DNA of 33,506 bases from Acidobacteriota bacterium (GCA_021832085.1 JAKBLM010000045.1:1-33506), one strand, 5' to 3'. Numbered from the stretch's first letter, positions 7,910 through 16,557 are shown. The notes: generated from the letters alone by a model not told the origin. Numbers and translations are program-made.

Positions 7910-8869
7910 CTACCGGATTCGCATCCCGGCCTTTTTGTCCCAATGAAGCGGCCTGCTGAAGCGCGCCATCGGCGCCTCGGGCAGCTCGCCTACTGACACG
8001 CCGTATTTCCAATCGGGCGGGCAGATCGCGATATAGCGTGCATAGCCGCCGGTGCCGCCCTGGAACTTCGGGAATCCGATCGCAACCAGCGCGCCTGTTT
8101 CGGGAACTTTGTCCAGATGAGTGATGCCTTCGCCCTGCGTGTAGCCGTTTCTCAGCAGCCACGCCTCACCCACCAGCGTCGGCGTGGTATCGGTGTCGAG
8201 CGGTTCGTGTCCGTGGAAAAGGATCTTGCGTTGGAGATGGAGAAACTGCAGAGCAGCCAGCTGCACGCCGGGGAATTGCTTGCGCGTAGCGAGCGAGGGA
8301 TCGGGCCAGGACTTCGACCAGTCCGAGCGGATGAAGACGACCGAGCCTTCCGGAATCCGGCCGTGGCGCCGCTCCCATTCGTGAATATCGACGACCCCCA
8401 TTTGATAGCCGGGATCCTTGGCGACCTTGTCCTGGATCGGGATCACCACCAGCGGCCGGATCGTGTAGGTTGGCGGCAATTCGTCGATGGCGGGAAAGTA
8501 AGGATTCCAATGGGCCGGCGGATCGAGTTGCGTTCCCAGTTGGTCGGTGGAGAGATTGTAATGCGTGGCCTCGAAGCCGTCCTTGGCATAAGTGTAGGGC
8601 TGGCCGTTCGCGGGGTTGACCGTCGGGAAGAATTGTGACGGTCCGAACCCATGCCAGACAGGAATGGAAGGCGTGATGCGATGCGTCAGGTCCACGTACT
8701 TTGCGCCCTTCAGGTGCTGTTCGTAGAGGGACCAAAGCGTGGGTATTTCCTCTTTTCCCGCTGCCCGTTCTGGCAAGGGGACGTCCTTGCCCCGCAAATC
8801 GATGCCAGCCAGTGCGGCGAGCGAAAACAGTCCGGTTTGTGCCAGCCATCTACGGCGATTGATTTTCAT
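7910..8869 (-). CDS. Cyclase-family metal hydrolase, Tat-exported
   Basis: 319 residues. The N-terminus MKINRRRWLAQTG plus a hydrophobic stretch is a twin-arginine signal, so the folded enzyme should be exported by Tat. The body matches the cyclase/kynurenine-formamidase family (PF04199): YVDLTHRITPSIPVW near the start, then QLGTQLDPPAHW where metal binding occurs, and the C-terminal AIGFPKFQGGTGGYARYIAICP. In the classical motif HxGTHxDxPxH two positions are His where this protein has Gln; the Asp and last His are kept. A GTQxD variant occurs in one branch of the family as I recall it. Start at 8869 was chosen for its AGGAGG ribosome site 4 nt away; an in-frame start at 8890 lacks one. Substrate unknown. 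Convergent with the pilus operon. Confidence 0.8.
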   Translation of the reverse strand: MKINRRRWLAQTGLFSLAALAGIDLRGKDVPLPERAAGKEEIPTLWSLYEQHLKGAKYVDLTHRITPSIPVWHGFGPSQFFPTVNPANGQPYTYAKDGFEATHYNLSTDQLGTQLDPPAHWNPYFPAIDELPPTYTIRPLVVIPIQDKVAKDPGYQMGVVDIHEWERRHGRIPEGSVVFIRSDWSKSWPDPSLATRKQFPGVQLAALQFLHLQRKILFHGHEPLDTDTTPTLVGEAWLLRNGYTQGEGITHLDKVPETGALVAIGFPKFQGGTGGYARYIAICPPDWKYGVSVGELPEAPMARFSRPLHWDKKAGMRIR

Positions 8870-9011
8870 TTCGCCTCCTGAACGAAGCATTTTCCCGGAA
8901 TGGCCGTTTTGGGATACAGGGTGGGAGAGAGCCTATACCCGCAGCGCCGGTTTGCAAGCAGGTTTTTCGCTGGAATCAGTGCGCGGCCCGTCGGATTCTC
9001 CGGGCAGTTCC

Positions 9012-9125
9012 GGCGGCAACTATCGTTTCCAAATCTAATCTTGTGTGGCGCCGAGCTTTGGCTCGGCACATGCCGGCGTGAATGTCGGCACTACTCGCAA
9101 CGACGTTTGCGACGAACTGACTAGG
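9012..9125 (+). repeat. Two-hairpin interspersed repeat, copy A
   Basis: About 110 bp alike over its whole length to 25325-25438 and 27639-27751. It holds a first hairpin with stem GCCGAGC/GCTCGGC and loop TTTG (about 9050-9067) and a second with stem CGCAA/TTGCG. The constant stretch CTCGGCACATGCC follows the first hairpin. Its right end includes the stop codon of the lytic transglycosylase gene at 9121-9123. Function unknown; placed at a gene 3' end like the other copies. Confidence 0.75.
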
Positions 9126-9864
9126 GAAGGCGAGGCCGGTCAGCGTCTTCGCGGCTCACGGCTTCTTCGCGGCAACGCGGCTCGAATGGCGAGCAGACGA
9201 GCTTGACGGTCCCCGAATCGGGATTGGGTGCGACTTTCTTTTTCATGTCGCGGCGGACGCGGGCAATGTAGGCGCGGGTTTCACGGAAAGGCGGAACACC
9301 GTGGTACAGGCGGACCGTTGCCGGGCCGGCATTGTAGGCGGCGAGCGCCAGCTTCACGCTGCCGAATTTCCCGAGCAGTTGCTTCAGGTAACGGGCGCCG
9401 GCCTGCACGTTCTCGGCAGGATCGAAGGGATGGCGGACGGCCAGGCTGCGAGCCGTTGCCGGCATCAACTGCATCAGGCCGAGCGCGCCCTTGGGCGAGA
9501 CCGCAAGTGGATGGAAATTCGATTCGGCGCGAATCACGCTCGAGAGCAGCCGGCGATTCAGCCCGTTTTGCTTGGCTGCCTTCGCGACCAGTTTACCGTA
9601 GGGGCCGGACGGTGCTGTGCGAACGGGAACGGCAGCAGGGAAAACGTCCTGCGTCTCGAAACGGGCTATGTCCTTGGCCGGAAGCGTGACTTCGCCGCCG
9701 GAAAGCTGCAGAATGACGAAGTTCCCCCGGCGCTGGTAGCCGGTGATGTGAAGGCGGCGGCCGTTGCGCAAAACGGCCCAATCGGCATGAGCGGCGGGCG
9801 CAACGGCGAGCAGCGCCGCCAAGGCGAGCAACCAGGTCGAGAAGCAGCGGGCACTTTTTTTCAT
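9121..9864 (-). CDS. Lytic transglycosylase (SLT domain)
   Basis: 247 residues. A signal peptide (about 1-27, ending AAHA) exports it. A small beta-rich N-terminal domain (about 28-75) is followed by a Slt-type transglycosylase domain that cleaves peptidoglycan between MurNAc and GlcNAc. Catalytic Glu114 sits in SSVIRAESNFHP, followed by GALGLMQLMP (127-135) and AYNAGP (176-181), all hallmarks of the family 1 fold. The C-terminus is basic and has a Cys pair. The start overlaps the upstream HAD gene by 4 nt (ATGA), so the two are probably an operon. It may act in wall turnover or open the wall for envelope machines; no direct link to the nearby pilus operon can be shown. Confidence 0.9.
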   Translation of the reverse strand: MKKSARCFSTWLLALAALLAVAPAAHADWAVLRNGRRLHITGYQRRGNFVILQLSGGEVTLPAKDIARFETQDVFPAAVPVRTAPSGPYGKLVAKAAKQNGLNRRLLSSVIRAESNFHPLAVSPKGALGLMQLMPATARSLAVRHPFDPAENVQAGARYLKQLLGKFGSVKLALAAYNAGPATVRLYHGVPPFRETRAYIARVRRDMKKKVAPNPDSGTVKLVCSPFEPRCREEAVSREDADRPRLP

Positions 9865-10703
9865 GGCTTCCCGTCGCCGAGAACGTACCGCTCGATGGCG
9901 GCGGCGACCCCGCCTTCGTCATTCGACAGCGTAACCGACCAGCCGAGCGTTTTCAACTCCGGAACCGCGTTGCCCATCACCACCGCCAGGCCGGCGAATT
10001 CCAGCATCTCCCGGTCGTTCAGATTGTCGCCGATGGCGAGCACCTCGTCGCGGCGCAGGCCAAGACGCGCGGTCCATTCGCGCAGGGCGTTTCCTTTCGA
10101 GCACGAGCGCTCGATCACATCCACAATCGTGAAATCGCGCGCCTCGTATTCGGCCACCGCCAGCGAGAAATCCCGCGCGAAATCGAGTCCGCGCAGTTCC
10201 CCCACCAGCTGTCGCATCTCCGCCACCGGCCCCGTATACATTACCTGAATCGGGTCCTCGGTCAGGCTAACTTCGAGCGGGCAAACTTCCTTCAGGAATT
10301 GCCGGTTGCGCTCGAAATAGCCGCGCCGGCCGGGATCGTTCCAATCGATGTGTTCGAAGACGATCTGGCTGTCCTCGGGCCGGTCGAAAACGAGCGCGGT
10401 ATTGGGCCGATACGTGCGCGTCGCGTCGATCACCGCGCGGGCAACCTCTCGCGGCAGCAACCGGCGCTGGAGCGTCGCGCCCTCGGGCGACTTGATCAGC
10501 GCGCCGTTGTTGACGATCAAAGCGATATCGTCGTGCAACTGATCGGTCACCGACTGGGTGAACGAGAAGCGCCGGCCGGTAACCAGCACGATGTGAGTTC
10601 CGTGCTCGATCGCCCGCTCGAGCGCGCGCCGATTGACCTCCGGCACCTGCCAGTGGCTGTCGAGCAATGTCCCGTCGAGATCAATGGCAACCAGTCGAAT
10701 CAT
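9861..10703 (-). CDS. HAD-superfamily phosphatase, Cof-type
   Basis: 280 residues, typical for Cof/YidA-type sugar-phosphate phosphatases. Motif I IDLDGT gives nucleophile Asp8 and acid/base Asp10; motif II is VTGR with Thr42; motif III Lys203; motif IV GDNLND has Asp226 and Asp230 for Mg binding. The C2 cap domain lies between about 85 and 195. Cytoplasmic, and probably removes phosphate from small phosphorylated metabolites; which one cannot be said. It overlaps the lytic transglycosylase by 4 nt downstream and is divergent from thrC. Confidence 0.9.
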   Translation of the reverse strand: MIRLVAIDLDGTLLDSHWQVPEVNRRALERAIEHGTHIVLVTGRRFSFTQSVTDQLHDDIALIVNNGALIKSPEGATLQRRLLPREVARAVIDATRTYRPNTALVFDRPEDSQIVFEHIDWNDPGRRGYFERNRQFLKEVCPLEVSLTEDPIQVMYTGPVAEMRQLVGELRGLDFARDFSLAVAEYEARDFTIVDVIERSCSKGNALREWTARLGLRRDEVLAIGDNLNDREMLEFAGLAVVMGNAVPELKTLGWSVTLSNDEGGVAAAIERYVLGDGKP

Positions 10704-10869
10704 CGAAGCCGGCCCGGTTCAGATGCGTGTCGCCGGCCAAGGCCGGAGCGGTCCGAAGGAAGGCCTAAGAAAGAAAGTGTCGCAGGTTTCCCGTCCCGAG
10801 GCCAACCGGAATTCGCGGGGCGGTCTGGAGTCTCTACCGAGGGAGGGTAAGGCGGTTTCTCGCTGGTGG

Positions 10870-10898
10870 CTGAAAGCGCACGCTCAAAGTGATACATT
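10870..10898 (+). promoter_or_regulatory. Candidate thrC promoter, likely leaderless
   Basis: CTGAAA (10870-10875), a 17-nt spacer and TACATT (10893-10898), the latter preceded by TGA as an extended -10. The start codon ATG at 10907 lies 8 nt after the -10, where transcription would begin, and no ribosome site is visible. This suggests a leaderless thrC message. Inference only. Confidence 0.4.
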
Positions 10899-10906
10899 TC
10901 CACATT

Positions 10907-12082
10907 ATGAAAACAACACTGACGCATCTGGAATGTTCACGCTGCAAGAAGACCTATCCCGAAAACCAACTGCTCAATCTGTGCTCCTGTGGTGGCCCGC
11001 TGCTCGGGCGCTACGACCTGAAAGCGGCGGCCAAAACCCTGACTTGTGCCACACTCCGCGAGCGGCCGGCCACGATGTGGCGCTACGCGGAGCTGCTGCC
11101 GGCGAGCGGCGAGCCGGTAAGCCTCGGCGAGGGCATGACGCCCCTCGTTCACGCGCAACGGCTCGGCCAACGGATGGGATTGCAACAGCTTTATGTGAAG
11201 GATGAAGGGCTCAATCCGACCGGATCGTTCAAGGCTCGCGGCCTTTCCGCGGCCGTGACACGGGCGAAAGAATTGGGCGCGAAAAAACTGGCGACGCCAA
11301 CGGCAGGCAACGCCGGCGGCGCGCTGGCAGCTTACGCGGCGCGCGCCGGTCTGCCCGCCATCATCGTCATGCCGGCTGATACGCCCGAAGCGAACGAGAT
11401 CGAATGCCGTGCCGCTGGCGCCGAAGTGGTGAAGCTTGACGGACTGATCTCCGATTGCGGTAAATACGTGGCCGAGCGGAAGGACCGCGAGGGGTGGTAC
11501 GAGGTCACGACGCTGAAGGAGCCCTATCGAATCGAAGGGAAAAAGACGATGGGCTTCGAGGTGTGGGAACAGCTCGATGGCCAGCTGCCCGACGTCATCA
11601 TTTATCCTACTGGCGGCGGCGTGGGCATGATCGGCATGTGGAAAGGGTTTGCCGAGCTCGCCGCTTTGGGACTGGTCGGGGCGAAGCGACCGCGGATGGT
11701 AACGGTGCAGGCCGCCGGCTGCGCGCCGGTCGTGCGCGCCTTCGAAAAGGGTGCCGAATCTTCCGAGTTCTGGGAGAACGCTGCGACGATTGCCTCCGGA
11801 TTGCGCGTGCCCAAGGCCCTGGGAGACTTTCTGATCCTGCAGGCCATTCGCGAGAGTGGCGGAACGGCCGTCGCTGCCAGTGACGAGGAAATCATGGCCG
11901 AGGCGCGCGCCTTGGCCGCTGACGAGGGTATTTTCGCGGCGCCGGAAGGCGCGGCGGCACTCTGCGCCGTGCGGAAGCTGGCGAAACAGGGCTGGATCAA
12001 GCCCGACGAAGTCGTGGTCGCCTACAACACCGGCAGCGGCTACAAGTATCTGCCCAGCTGGCGCCAGGCCGTCGGCATCTGA
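10907..12082 (+). CDS. thrC: Threonine synthase
   Basis: 391 residues. PLP enzyme converting O-phosphohomoserine to threonine and phosphate. It begins with a small Cys-rich segment (C10, C13, C26, C28) like the zinc-ribbon-like N-terminus of class-specific threonine synthases. The PLP lysine is K109 in NPTGSFKARG, the phosphate cradle is PTAGNAGGALAAYAARAG, and a Gly-rich YPTGGGVGMIGMWKG loop follows. ATG at 10907 fits the N-terminal alignment; a GTG six codons upstream is possible but would lie inside the candidate promoter. No homoserine kinase or homoserine dehydrogenase gene is nearby, so the pathway is scattered. The sequence looks complete. Confidence 0.92.
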   Translation: MKTTLTHLECSRCKKTYPENQLLNLCSCGGPLLGRYDLKAAAKTLTCATLRERPATMWRYAELLPASGEPVSLGEGMTPLVHAQRLGQRMGLQQLYVKDEGLNPTGSFKARGLSAAVTRAKELGAKKLATPTAGNAGGALAAYAARAGLPAIIVMPADTPEANEIECRAAGAEVVKLDGLISDCGKYVAERKDREGWYEVTTLKEPYRIEGKKTMGFEVWEQLDGQLPDVIIYPTGGGVGMIGMWKGFAELAALGLVGAKRPRMVTVQAAGCAPVVRAFEKGAESSEFWENAATIASGLRVPKALGDFLILQAIRESGGTAVAASDEEIMAEARALAADEGIFAAPEGAAALCAVRKLAKQGWIKPDEVVVAYNTGSGYKYLPSWRQAVGI

Positions 12083-12184
12083 AGCCACGGGCTCCGGGCG
12101 CCATCAGAATGAAAACACGCTGGCGGGCGACGGCTCGCCGGCGCACAGCCTTGCATACGCGGAATCCAGACACGGAATGTATCC

Positions 12185-13366
12185 ATGACCGAGCGCCTCT
12201 ATTACACCGATTCTTTTCTTCGCGAATTCGACGCGCAGGTAGTCGCCTGCGAGGCGATCGACGGGCGGTTCGAGGTGCTGCTCGACCGCACCGCATTCTA
12301 TCCGACCTCAGGCGGCCAGCCGTACGATACGGGGAAACTGGGCGGCGCCAACGTCAGCGACGTCTTCGAGCGCGAAGAGGATCACGAGGTCGTCCACGTG
12401 GTGGACGAGCCGTTGCCGCCCGGCCCGGTGCATGGCGCGATCGATTGGGAGCGGCGCTTCGATCACATTCAACAGCACACCGGCCAGCACCTGCTTTCGG
12501 CGGCATTTTTGAAACTTTTCTCGTTTCCCACGGTCTCGTTTCACCTAGGCCGGGAAATCTGCACCATCGACTTGGACGCGCCCGCATTGGTGCCGCGCCA
12601 CCTCGAAGAGGCCGAGCGGCTCGCGTGCCAGGCTGTCTTTGACGACCGCCCGATCGCGGTGACTTTCCGGCAAAAGGAGGAGTTGACGGAACTCGGCGTG
12701 CGCAAGCAGGTGGAGCGCGAAGGCACGCTGCGTCTCATCGCGATCGAAGGGTTCGATATCCAGCCGTGCGGCGGCACGCACGCGCTCCGCACCGGCCAGG
12801 TGGGCGTGATTCTGGTGCGCAAGGTCGAGCGGCAGAAACAGGTCTGGCGCGTCGAATTCGTTTCCGGCGGCCGGGCGATTGCCGCGGCCCGCGGCGATTT
12901 CTATACTTTGGGCGCGGCGGCGCGTGAGATCGGCTGCGGGATGAGCGAGGTGCCGGCGATGGTGATGAAGATGATCGAGGAACGCAAGGCCGCTCATCGC
13001 GAGCGCGGGCAACTGGCCGGGCGGCTGGCGGAACTCGAAGCGGCGGCGCTGCTCTCGACGGGCGAGAAGATAATCGTTCACGCCTTTGACGAGGGCGATC
13101 CGGCGTTTCTGCGGCAGGTGGCCGCGCGCCTCGCCGCGTCTCCGGGTGTGCGTGCGGTCGTCGCCAGCCGCTCGGCGCACCAGTTCGTTTTCGCGCGCGC
13201 GAAAGAGGCGGGCGGCGATATGGGCCGCGCCTTGCGCGAAGTGCTCGCGCCGGCCGGCGGCAAGGGCGGCGGATCGAAGGAATTCGCGCAAGGCACCGTG
13301 CCCGAGGCCGCGAATATCGACGATCTTTTGGCGCAGGCCCGGTCCTTCCTGCAGCACGAGTCCTAA
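12185..13366 (+). CDS. Alanyl-tRNA editing protein, long AlaX type
   Basis: 393 residues. A free-standing homologue of the AlaRS editing domain, expected to hydrolyse Ser- or Gly-charged tRNA-Ala. A beta-barrel N-terminal domain (YPTSGGQPYDTG, about 40-50) precedes the zinc site HTGQH (H98, H102) and CGGTH (C195, H199). After a helical linker (about 260-285) comes a DHHA1-like domain ending in a Gly-rich GGKGGGSKEFAQG, matching the C-terminus of AlaRS. This makes it the long (AlaX-L/AlaXp-II-like) form. No aminoacylation domain is present. Follows thrC after 102 nt on the same strand. Family identity is clear; substrate preference is not. Confidence 0.88.
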   Translation: MTERLYYTDSFLREFDAQVVACEAIDGRFEVLLDRTAFYPTSGGQPYDTGKLGGANVSDVFEREEDHEVVHVVDEPLPPGPVHGAIDWERRFDHIQQHTGQHLLSAAFLKLFSFPTVSFHLGREICTIDLDAPALVPRHLEEAERLACQAVFDDRPIAVTFRQKEELTELGVRKQVEREGTLRLIAIEGFDIQPCGGTHALRTGQVGVILVRKVERQKQVWRVEFVSGGRAIAAARGDFYTLGAAAREIGCGMSEVPAMVMKMIEERKAAHRERGQLAGRLAELEAAALLSTGEKIIVHAFDEGDPAFLRQVAARLAASPGVRAVVASRSAHQFVFARAKEAGGDMGRALREVLAPAGGKGGGSKEFAQGTVPEAANIDDLLAQARSFLQHES

Positions 13367-13402
13367 CTTTATTCGCTCCAACGCTCAATGGTGTCCGGTT
13401 GC

Positions 13403-13430
13403 GCAGGCTTCAGCCTGCAGTCTTTGTTTT
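13403..13430 (+). terminator. Possible terminator after the AlaX-type gene
   Basis: GCAGGC, loop TTCA, GCCTGC (13403-13418) followed by a T-rich TCTTTGTTTT (13421-13430). The tail is interrupted, so efficiency is uncertain. The palindrome may also be an extragenic repeat unit. Confidence 0.45.
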
Positions 13431-13454
13431 GCCATTCTCCCGTGTTGGAACCTG

Positions 13455-13486
13455 TTGACGCTCACCCGTATGGCGGATATATTGCG
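13455..13486 (+). promoter_or_regulatory. Esterase promoter: sigma-70 and overlapping sigma-54-like element
   Basis: TTGACG (13455-13460), 17 nt, TATATT (13478-13483) is a strong sigma-70 match. Overlapping it, TGGC (13471-13474), 7 nt, TTGC (13482-13485) has exact sigma-54 -24/-12 geometry. Starts would fall near 13490 or 13496, giving a leader of about 45-50 nt to the GTG at 13541. One of the two may be chance. Confidence 0.6.
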
Positions 13487-13540
13487 CCTCACCAACATAC
13501 CTACTAATGAACACTGTTCGGCCGGTCTGGAGGTGCGGAA

Positions 13541-15238
13541 GTGAAATACAAACGGAACTGGATGTCTGTTGCTACGGTGGCGGCATTTTTAGTAGCGCTC
13601 GCCGGGTGTGCGCGAACCAGAGGACCGCGATTTGAAATCTCGTTTCCGGCCTCGGTGCACGCACAACCGATCACCGGGCGCGTCTTCGTGATGATCTCCC
13701 TGCTAGACAAGCCGGCGCCGATGTTGCAGGCGGGATCCTGGGAACTGCGCACGCCGTTTTTCGGCGCCAACGTCAGCCAACTCAAGCCGGGGCAGGAAGC
13801 GGTGATTGATGCCAAAACGCTCGGCTACCCGCTCAAGAGCCTTTCCGGTATTCCCGCCGGCGATTACTACGTGCAGGCGTTGATGAATATCTACACCGAA
13901 TGCCATCGCTCCGACGGGCACACGATCTGGGTGCACATGGATCACTGGGAGGGACAGCAGTTCAACCGTTCGCCCGGAAATCTTTACAGCGCCGTCGAAA
14001 AACTGCACCTGGATCCGAAAACGGGCTACAACGTCAAGCTGTCCCTCACCAAGGTGATTCCTCCGGTGAAGATCCCTCCCGATACCGAGTGGGTGAAGCA
14101 CATCAAGTTCGAGAGCCCTATGTTGACGAAGTTCTGGGGCCAGCCGATCTACCTCGGCGCCACGGTGCTGCTGCCGAAAGGCTACGCCACTCATCCGCAC
14201 GTCTACTATCCGGTGCTCTACGAGCAGGGCCATTTCTCGCTGCGCCCGCCACTCGGTTTCCGCACCCAGCCGCCACCGGCCGCGCTCCTTAAACGCGCCG
14301 GCTACTTCGCGCGTTATATCGAGGGCGGCTATGACCTCTACAAAAACTGGATTTCGAACAATTTCCCGCGGATGATTGTTGTCAGTTTCCAGCATCCCAC
14401 TCCGTATTTCGACGATTCCTACGCGGTGAATTCGGCCAACAACGGACCCTATGGCGATGCGATCATGCAGGAGCTGATTCCATACGTCGAGACGCATTTC
14501 CGGATCATTCGCCAGCCCTACGCGCGCGTGCTTTCTGGCGGCTCGACCGGCGGCTGGGAATCCCTCGCCCTCGAGGTGTTTCATCCGACATTCTTCGATG
14601 GAACTTGGACGTTCTATCCCGATCCGGTGGATTTCAATCACTACCAGATGGTGAACATCTACAAGGACCCGAACGCCTTTCTCGTTCCTGGCTACCATTG
14701 GCTGATTCCCGAGCGGCCGTTGCAGCGCACGCCCGAGGGCCAGGTGCTGGTCACCGAGCGGCAAATGAGCCAGATGGAAGAGGTGCTCGGCAACCACGGG
14801 CGCTCGGGCCAGCAACTGGACATTTGGACCACTGCCTACGGGCCGGTGGGCAAGGACGGCTATCCGGTGCCGCTGTGGAACAAGATGACCGGCGCGATCA
14901 ATCATTCCGTCGCGCTCTATATGCGCAACCACGGCTACGATCTCACCTATTACATCCAGCACCACTGGGCCGAATACGGGAAGGATTGGACCGGCAAGAT
15001 CCACGTCTGGGTCGGCGACATGGACAGCTATTATCTGAACCTTGCCGTTTACGATTTGCAGAACATGCTCAAGACCATGAAGAATCCGCCGGCCAAAGCC
15101 TATTTCGATTACGGCCGGCCCGAGAAGCCTCACGGCTGGCAGCCGATGACCAATGCGCAACTGCTTCGCATGATGGCCAAATTCATCTCCCAGCACGCAC
15201 CGCCAGGCGCAAACACACGCAGCTGGAATTACAGATAA
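13541..15238 (+). CDS. Lipoprotein alpha/beta-hydrolase (esterase D-like)
   Basis: 565 residues from a GTG start with GGAGGT at the right spacing (13530-13535). A signal peptide with lipobox LAGC at about residue 22 predicts an outer-envelope lipoprotein. A beta-rich N-terminal region (about 30-200) precedes an esterase-type alpha/beta hydrolase domain (about 200-545). LSGGSTGGWESL places the nucleophile Ser335 in an unusual GGSTGG elbow, and PDPVDFN follows. The late HVWVGDMDSYYLN and PEKPHGW segments are candidates for the acid and His. It resembles the putative esterase family (PF00756), which hydrolyses acyl, feruloyl or siderophore esters. Substrate unknown. Preceded by a strong promoter. 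Confidence 0.75.
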   Translation: MKYKRNWMSVATVAAFLVALAGCARTRGPRFEISFPASVHAQPITGRVFVMISLLDKPAPMLQAGSWELRTPFFGANVSQLKPGQEAVIDAKTLGYPLKSLSGIPAGDYYVQALMNIYTECHRSDGHTIWVHMDHWEGQQFNRSPGNLYSAVEKLHLDPKTGYNVKLSLTKVIPPVKIPPDTEWVKHIKFESPMLTKFWGQPIYLGATVLLPKGYATHPHVYYPVLYEQGHFSLRPPLGFRTQPPPAALLKRAGYFARYIEGGYDLYKNWISNNFPRMIVVSFQHPTPYFDDSYAVNSANNGPYGDAIMQELIPYVETHFRIIRQPYARVLSGGSTGGWESLALEVFHPTFFDGTWTFYPDPVDFNHYQMVNIYKDPNAFLVPGYHWLIPERPLQRTPEGQVLVTERQMSQMEEVLGNHGRSGQQLDIWTTAYGPVGKDGYPVPLWNKMTGAINHSVALYMRNHGYDLTYYIQHHWAEYGKDWTGKIHVWVGDMDSYYLNLAVYDLQNMLKTMKNPPAKAYFDYGRPEKPHGWQPMTNAQLLRMMAKFISQHAPPGANTRSWNYR

Positions 15239-15396
15239 GCAATTTGGGGGGCACCGCTCTCAGGAGTCAGGAGATAGGGTGCGGCGAGGGCACACCTGCC
15301 GGCCCCAGCCGCCCGTTGCCCGCTGGTAAATCGGGTCCGGGAACGCGGAAAGCGGCTGGAGTGTCCAAGGGAGTCGAACGATGGTAAAAGGGAACT

Positions 15397-16488
15397 ATGG
15401 GTGTGCGAGGCTCCTTCCGAATCATTTTGCTCTACGACGTGGCCGAGTCGATCGACCTGGAAAAACTGCGCGCATTGCTCGGGCCGCGTGCCGAAACGGT
15501 GAAGCCGGTGCTCCCGCGAGGGACGCCCGAATATGTGCGGTTCGAGCGCCCGCCAATCGTCGAACCGGGCGAGCCGATTACGCTCGAAAACGGTGAACAG
15601 CTCAGCTGCTCGATCAAGTACTACGGCTTCGCCGCGGTCGTGGTCGAGCTGGAAGCACCCTTCGCGTGCGAATGGAGCGAGCTCGCCGCCGAGCAGTCCC
15701 GATGGTCGGAAGCCGCCGAACTGAAGCCGCGCGCCAGGCAGATGTTGCGCCGGCACCTGGCGGGATTGGCCGGCGCGGTGGTGCGGCCTACGCGCGAGTG
15801 GCTCGAGGAAGAGTATTTCGTAACGGAGTTGCGTGAAGCGGAAGGGGAGCCGGGCCGCCGGGCAAACGCCGCGGAACTGCTGGAGCATCACGGTGGGGAA
15901 ATCGTGCAGATGGTCCGCGGCGAAGCGACCCCGCTCTCGCAGCGTGCCTCCGCGGAAGTGCTGGAAAACAGCCTTTCCTATTACCCGTCGGACCTGGTGA
16001 TCGTCGGTTCCTCGGCCGCGCTGGTTTTCGACCAACCCGAGGAGGCGGCGTCGACGGTTCTCGTGCTCGAATACGCACGGATGCAGCTGCTCGAATTCCG
16101 CTATTACGACGGCGTGATGACGCAGGTGCTCTCTGACGTCTACGATGCGCTCGAGCGGAAAAAGAACGTGCTGCTCTCGCGCTGGACCTTGCCGCGCGAA
16201 GCCAAGCGTTTCAATACGATCCGTCTCGACGTGATGGAGCTGACCGAGCGCATCGACAATGCGATCAAGTTCGTGAGCGACGTCTATTACGCCCGCGTCT
16301 ATGAGCTCGCCGCCCGACGCATGGGCGTGACAGGTTACCGGCGGCTGGTAGACGAGAAATTGCGGACCGCCGGCGAACTCTACGATTTCATGATGGACCA
16401 GTTCAACGAGGCGCGCTCGTTCCTGCTGGAGGCCTCGATCGTCGGCCTGCTCATACTCGACGTCATCCTGATCTTCTTCGGCAAGTGA
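15397..16488 (+). CDS. RMD1/DUF155-like tail-anchored protein
   Basis: 363 residues, no signal peptide. The N-terminal half is mixed alpha/beta with YYGFAAVVVELE, echoing the G-x-x-V core of RMD1/DUF155. The middle (AALVFDQPEEAASTVLVLEYARMQLLEFRYYDGVM) and a helical C-terminus with LLSRWTLPREAKRF, LRTAGELYDFMMDQ and a final hydrophobic helix FLLEASIVGLLILDVILIFFGK match the order of that family, whose eukaryotic members (RMND1, Rmd1) act at organelle membranes. The function in bacteria is unknown. A start at 15397 has AAGGGA just upstream. I recognise the architecture rather than a diagnostic motif, so the family call is moderate. Convergent with the S9 peptidase. Confidence 0.55.
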   Translation: MGVRGSFRIILLYDVAESIDLEKLRALLGPRAETVKPVLPRGTPEYVRFERPPIVEPGEPITLENGEQLSCSIKYYGFAAVVVELEAPFACEWSELAAEQSRWSEAAELKPRARQMLRRHLAGLAGAVVRPTREWLEEEYFVTELREAEGEPGRRANAAELLEHHGGEIVQMVRGEATPLSQRASAEVLENSLSYYPSDLVIVGSSAALVFDQPEEAASTVLVLEYARMQLLEFRYYDGVMTQVLSDVYDALERKKNVLLSRWTLPREAKRFNTIRLDVMELTERIDNAIKFVSDVYYARVYELAARRMGVTGYRRLVDEKLRTAGELYDFMMDQFNEARSFLLEASIVGLLILDVILIFFGK

Positions 16489-16520
16489 GCTGGCGCGCCG
16501 CGTGAGCGGGCTTGGATGCG

Positions 16521-16557
16521 AAAAACCCGGCCAGGCCGGCGGTCGGCCTTGGCCGGG
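16521..16557 (-). terminator. Intrinsic terminator of the S9 peptidase gene
   Basis: On the minus strand a long stem-loop (16526-16557, outer arms CCCGGCCA/TGGCCGGG with an inner GCCG/CGGC pairing) is followed directly by TTTTT (16525-16521). It begins about 20 nt beyond the stop codon at 16579. On the plus strand the same hairpin may slow transcription leaving 16488, but the tail there is weak. Confidence 0.85.

Noticed and set aside
10704..10906. Threonine or other riboswitch upstream of thrC
   Set aside because: The predicted transcript start leaves no leader, and no recognisable riboswitch core was seen.
12545..13381. Long open frame antisense to the AlaX-type gene
   Set aside because: Explained by codon bias of the real gene on the plus strand, which has complete zinc and DHHA1 motifs.
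13703..15196. 497-codon open frame antisense to the esterase
   Set aside because: Composition-driven; the plus strand carries a lipobox, ribosome site, promoter and GGSTGG motif.
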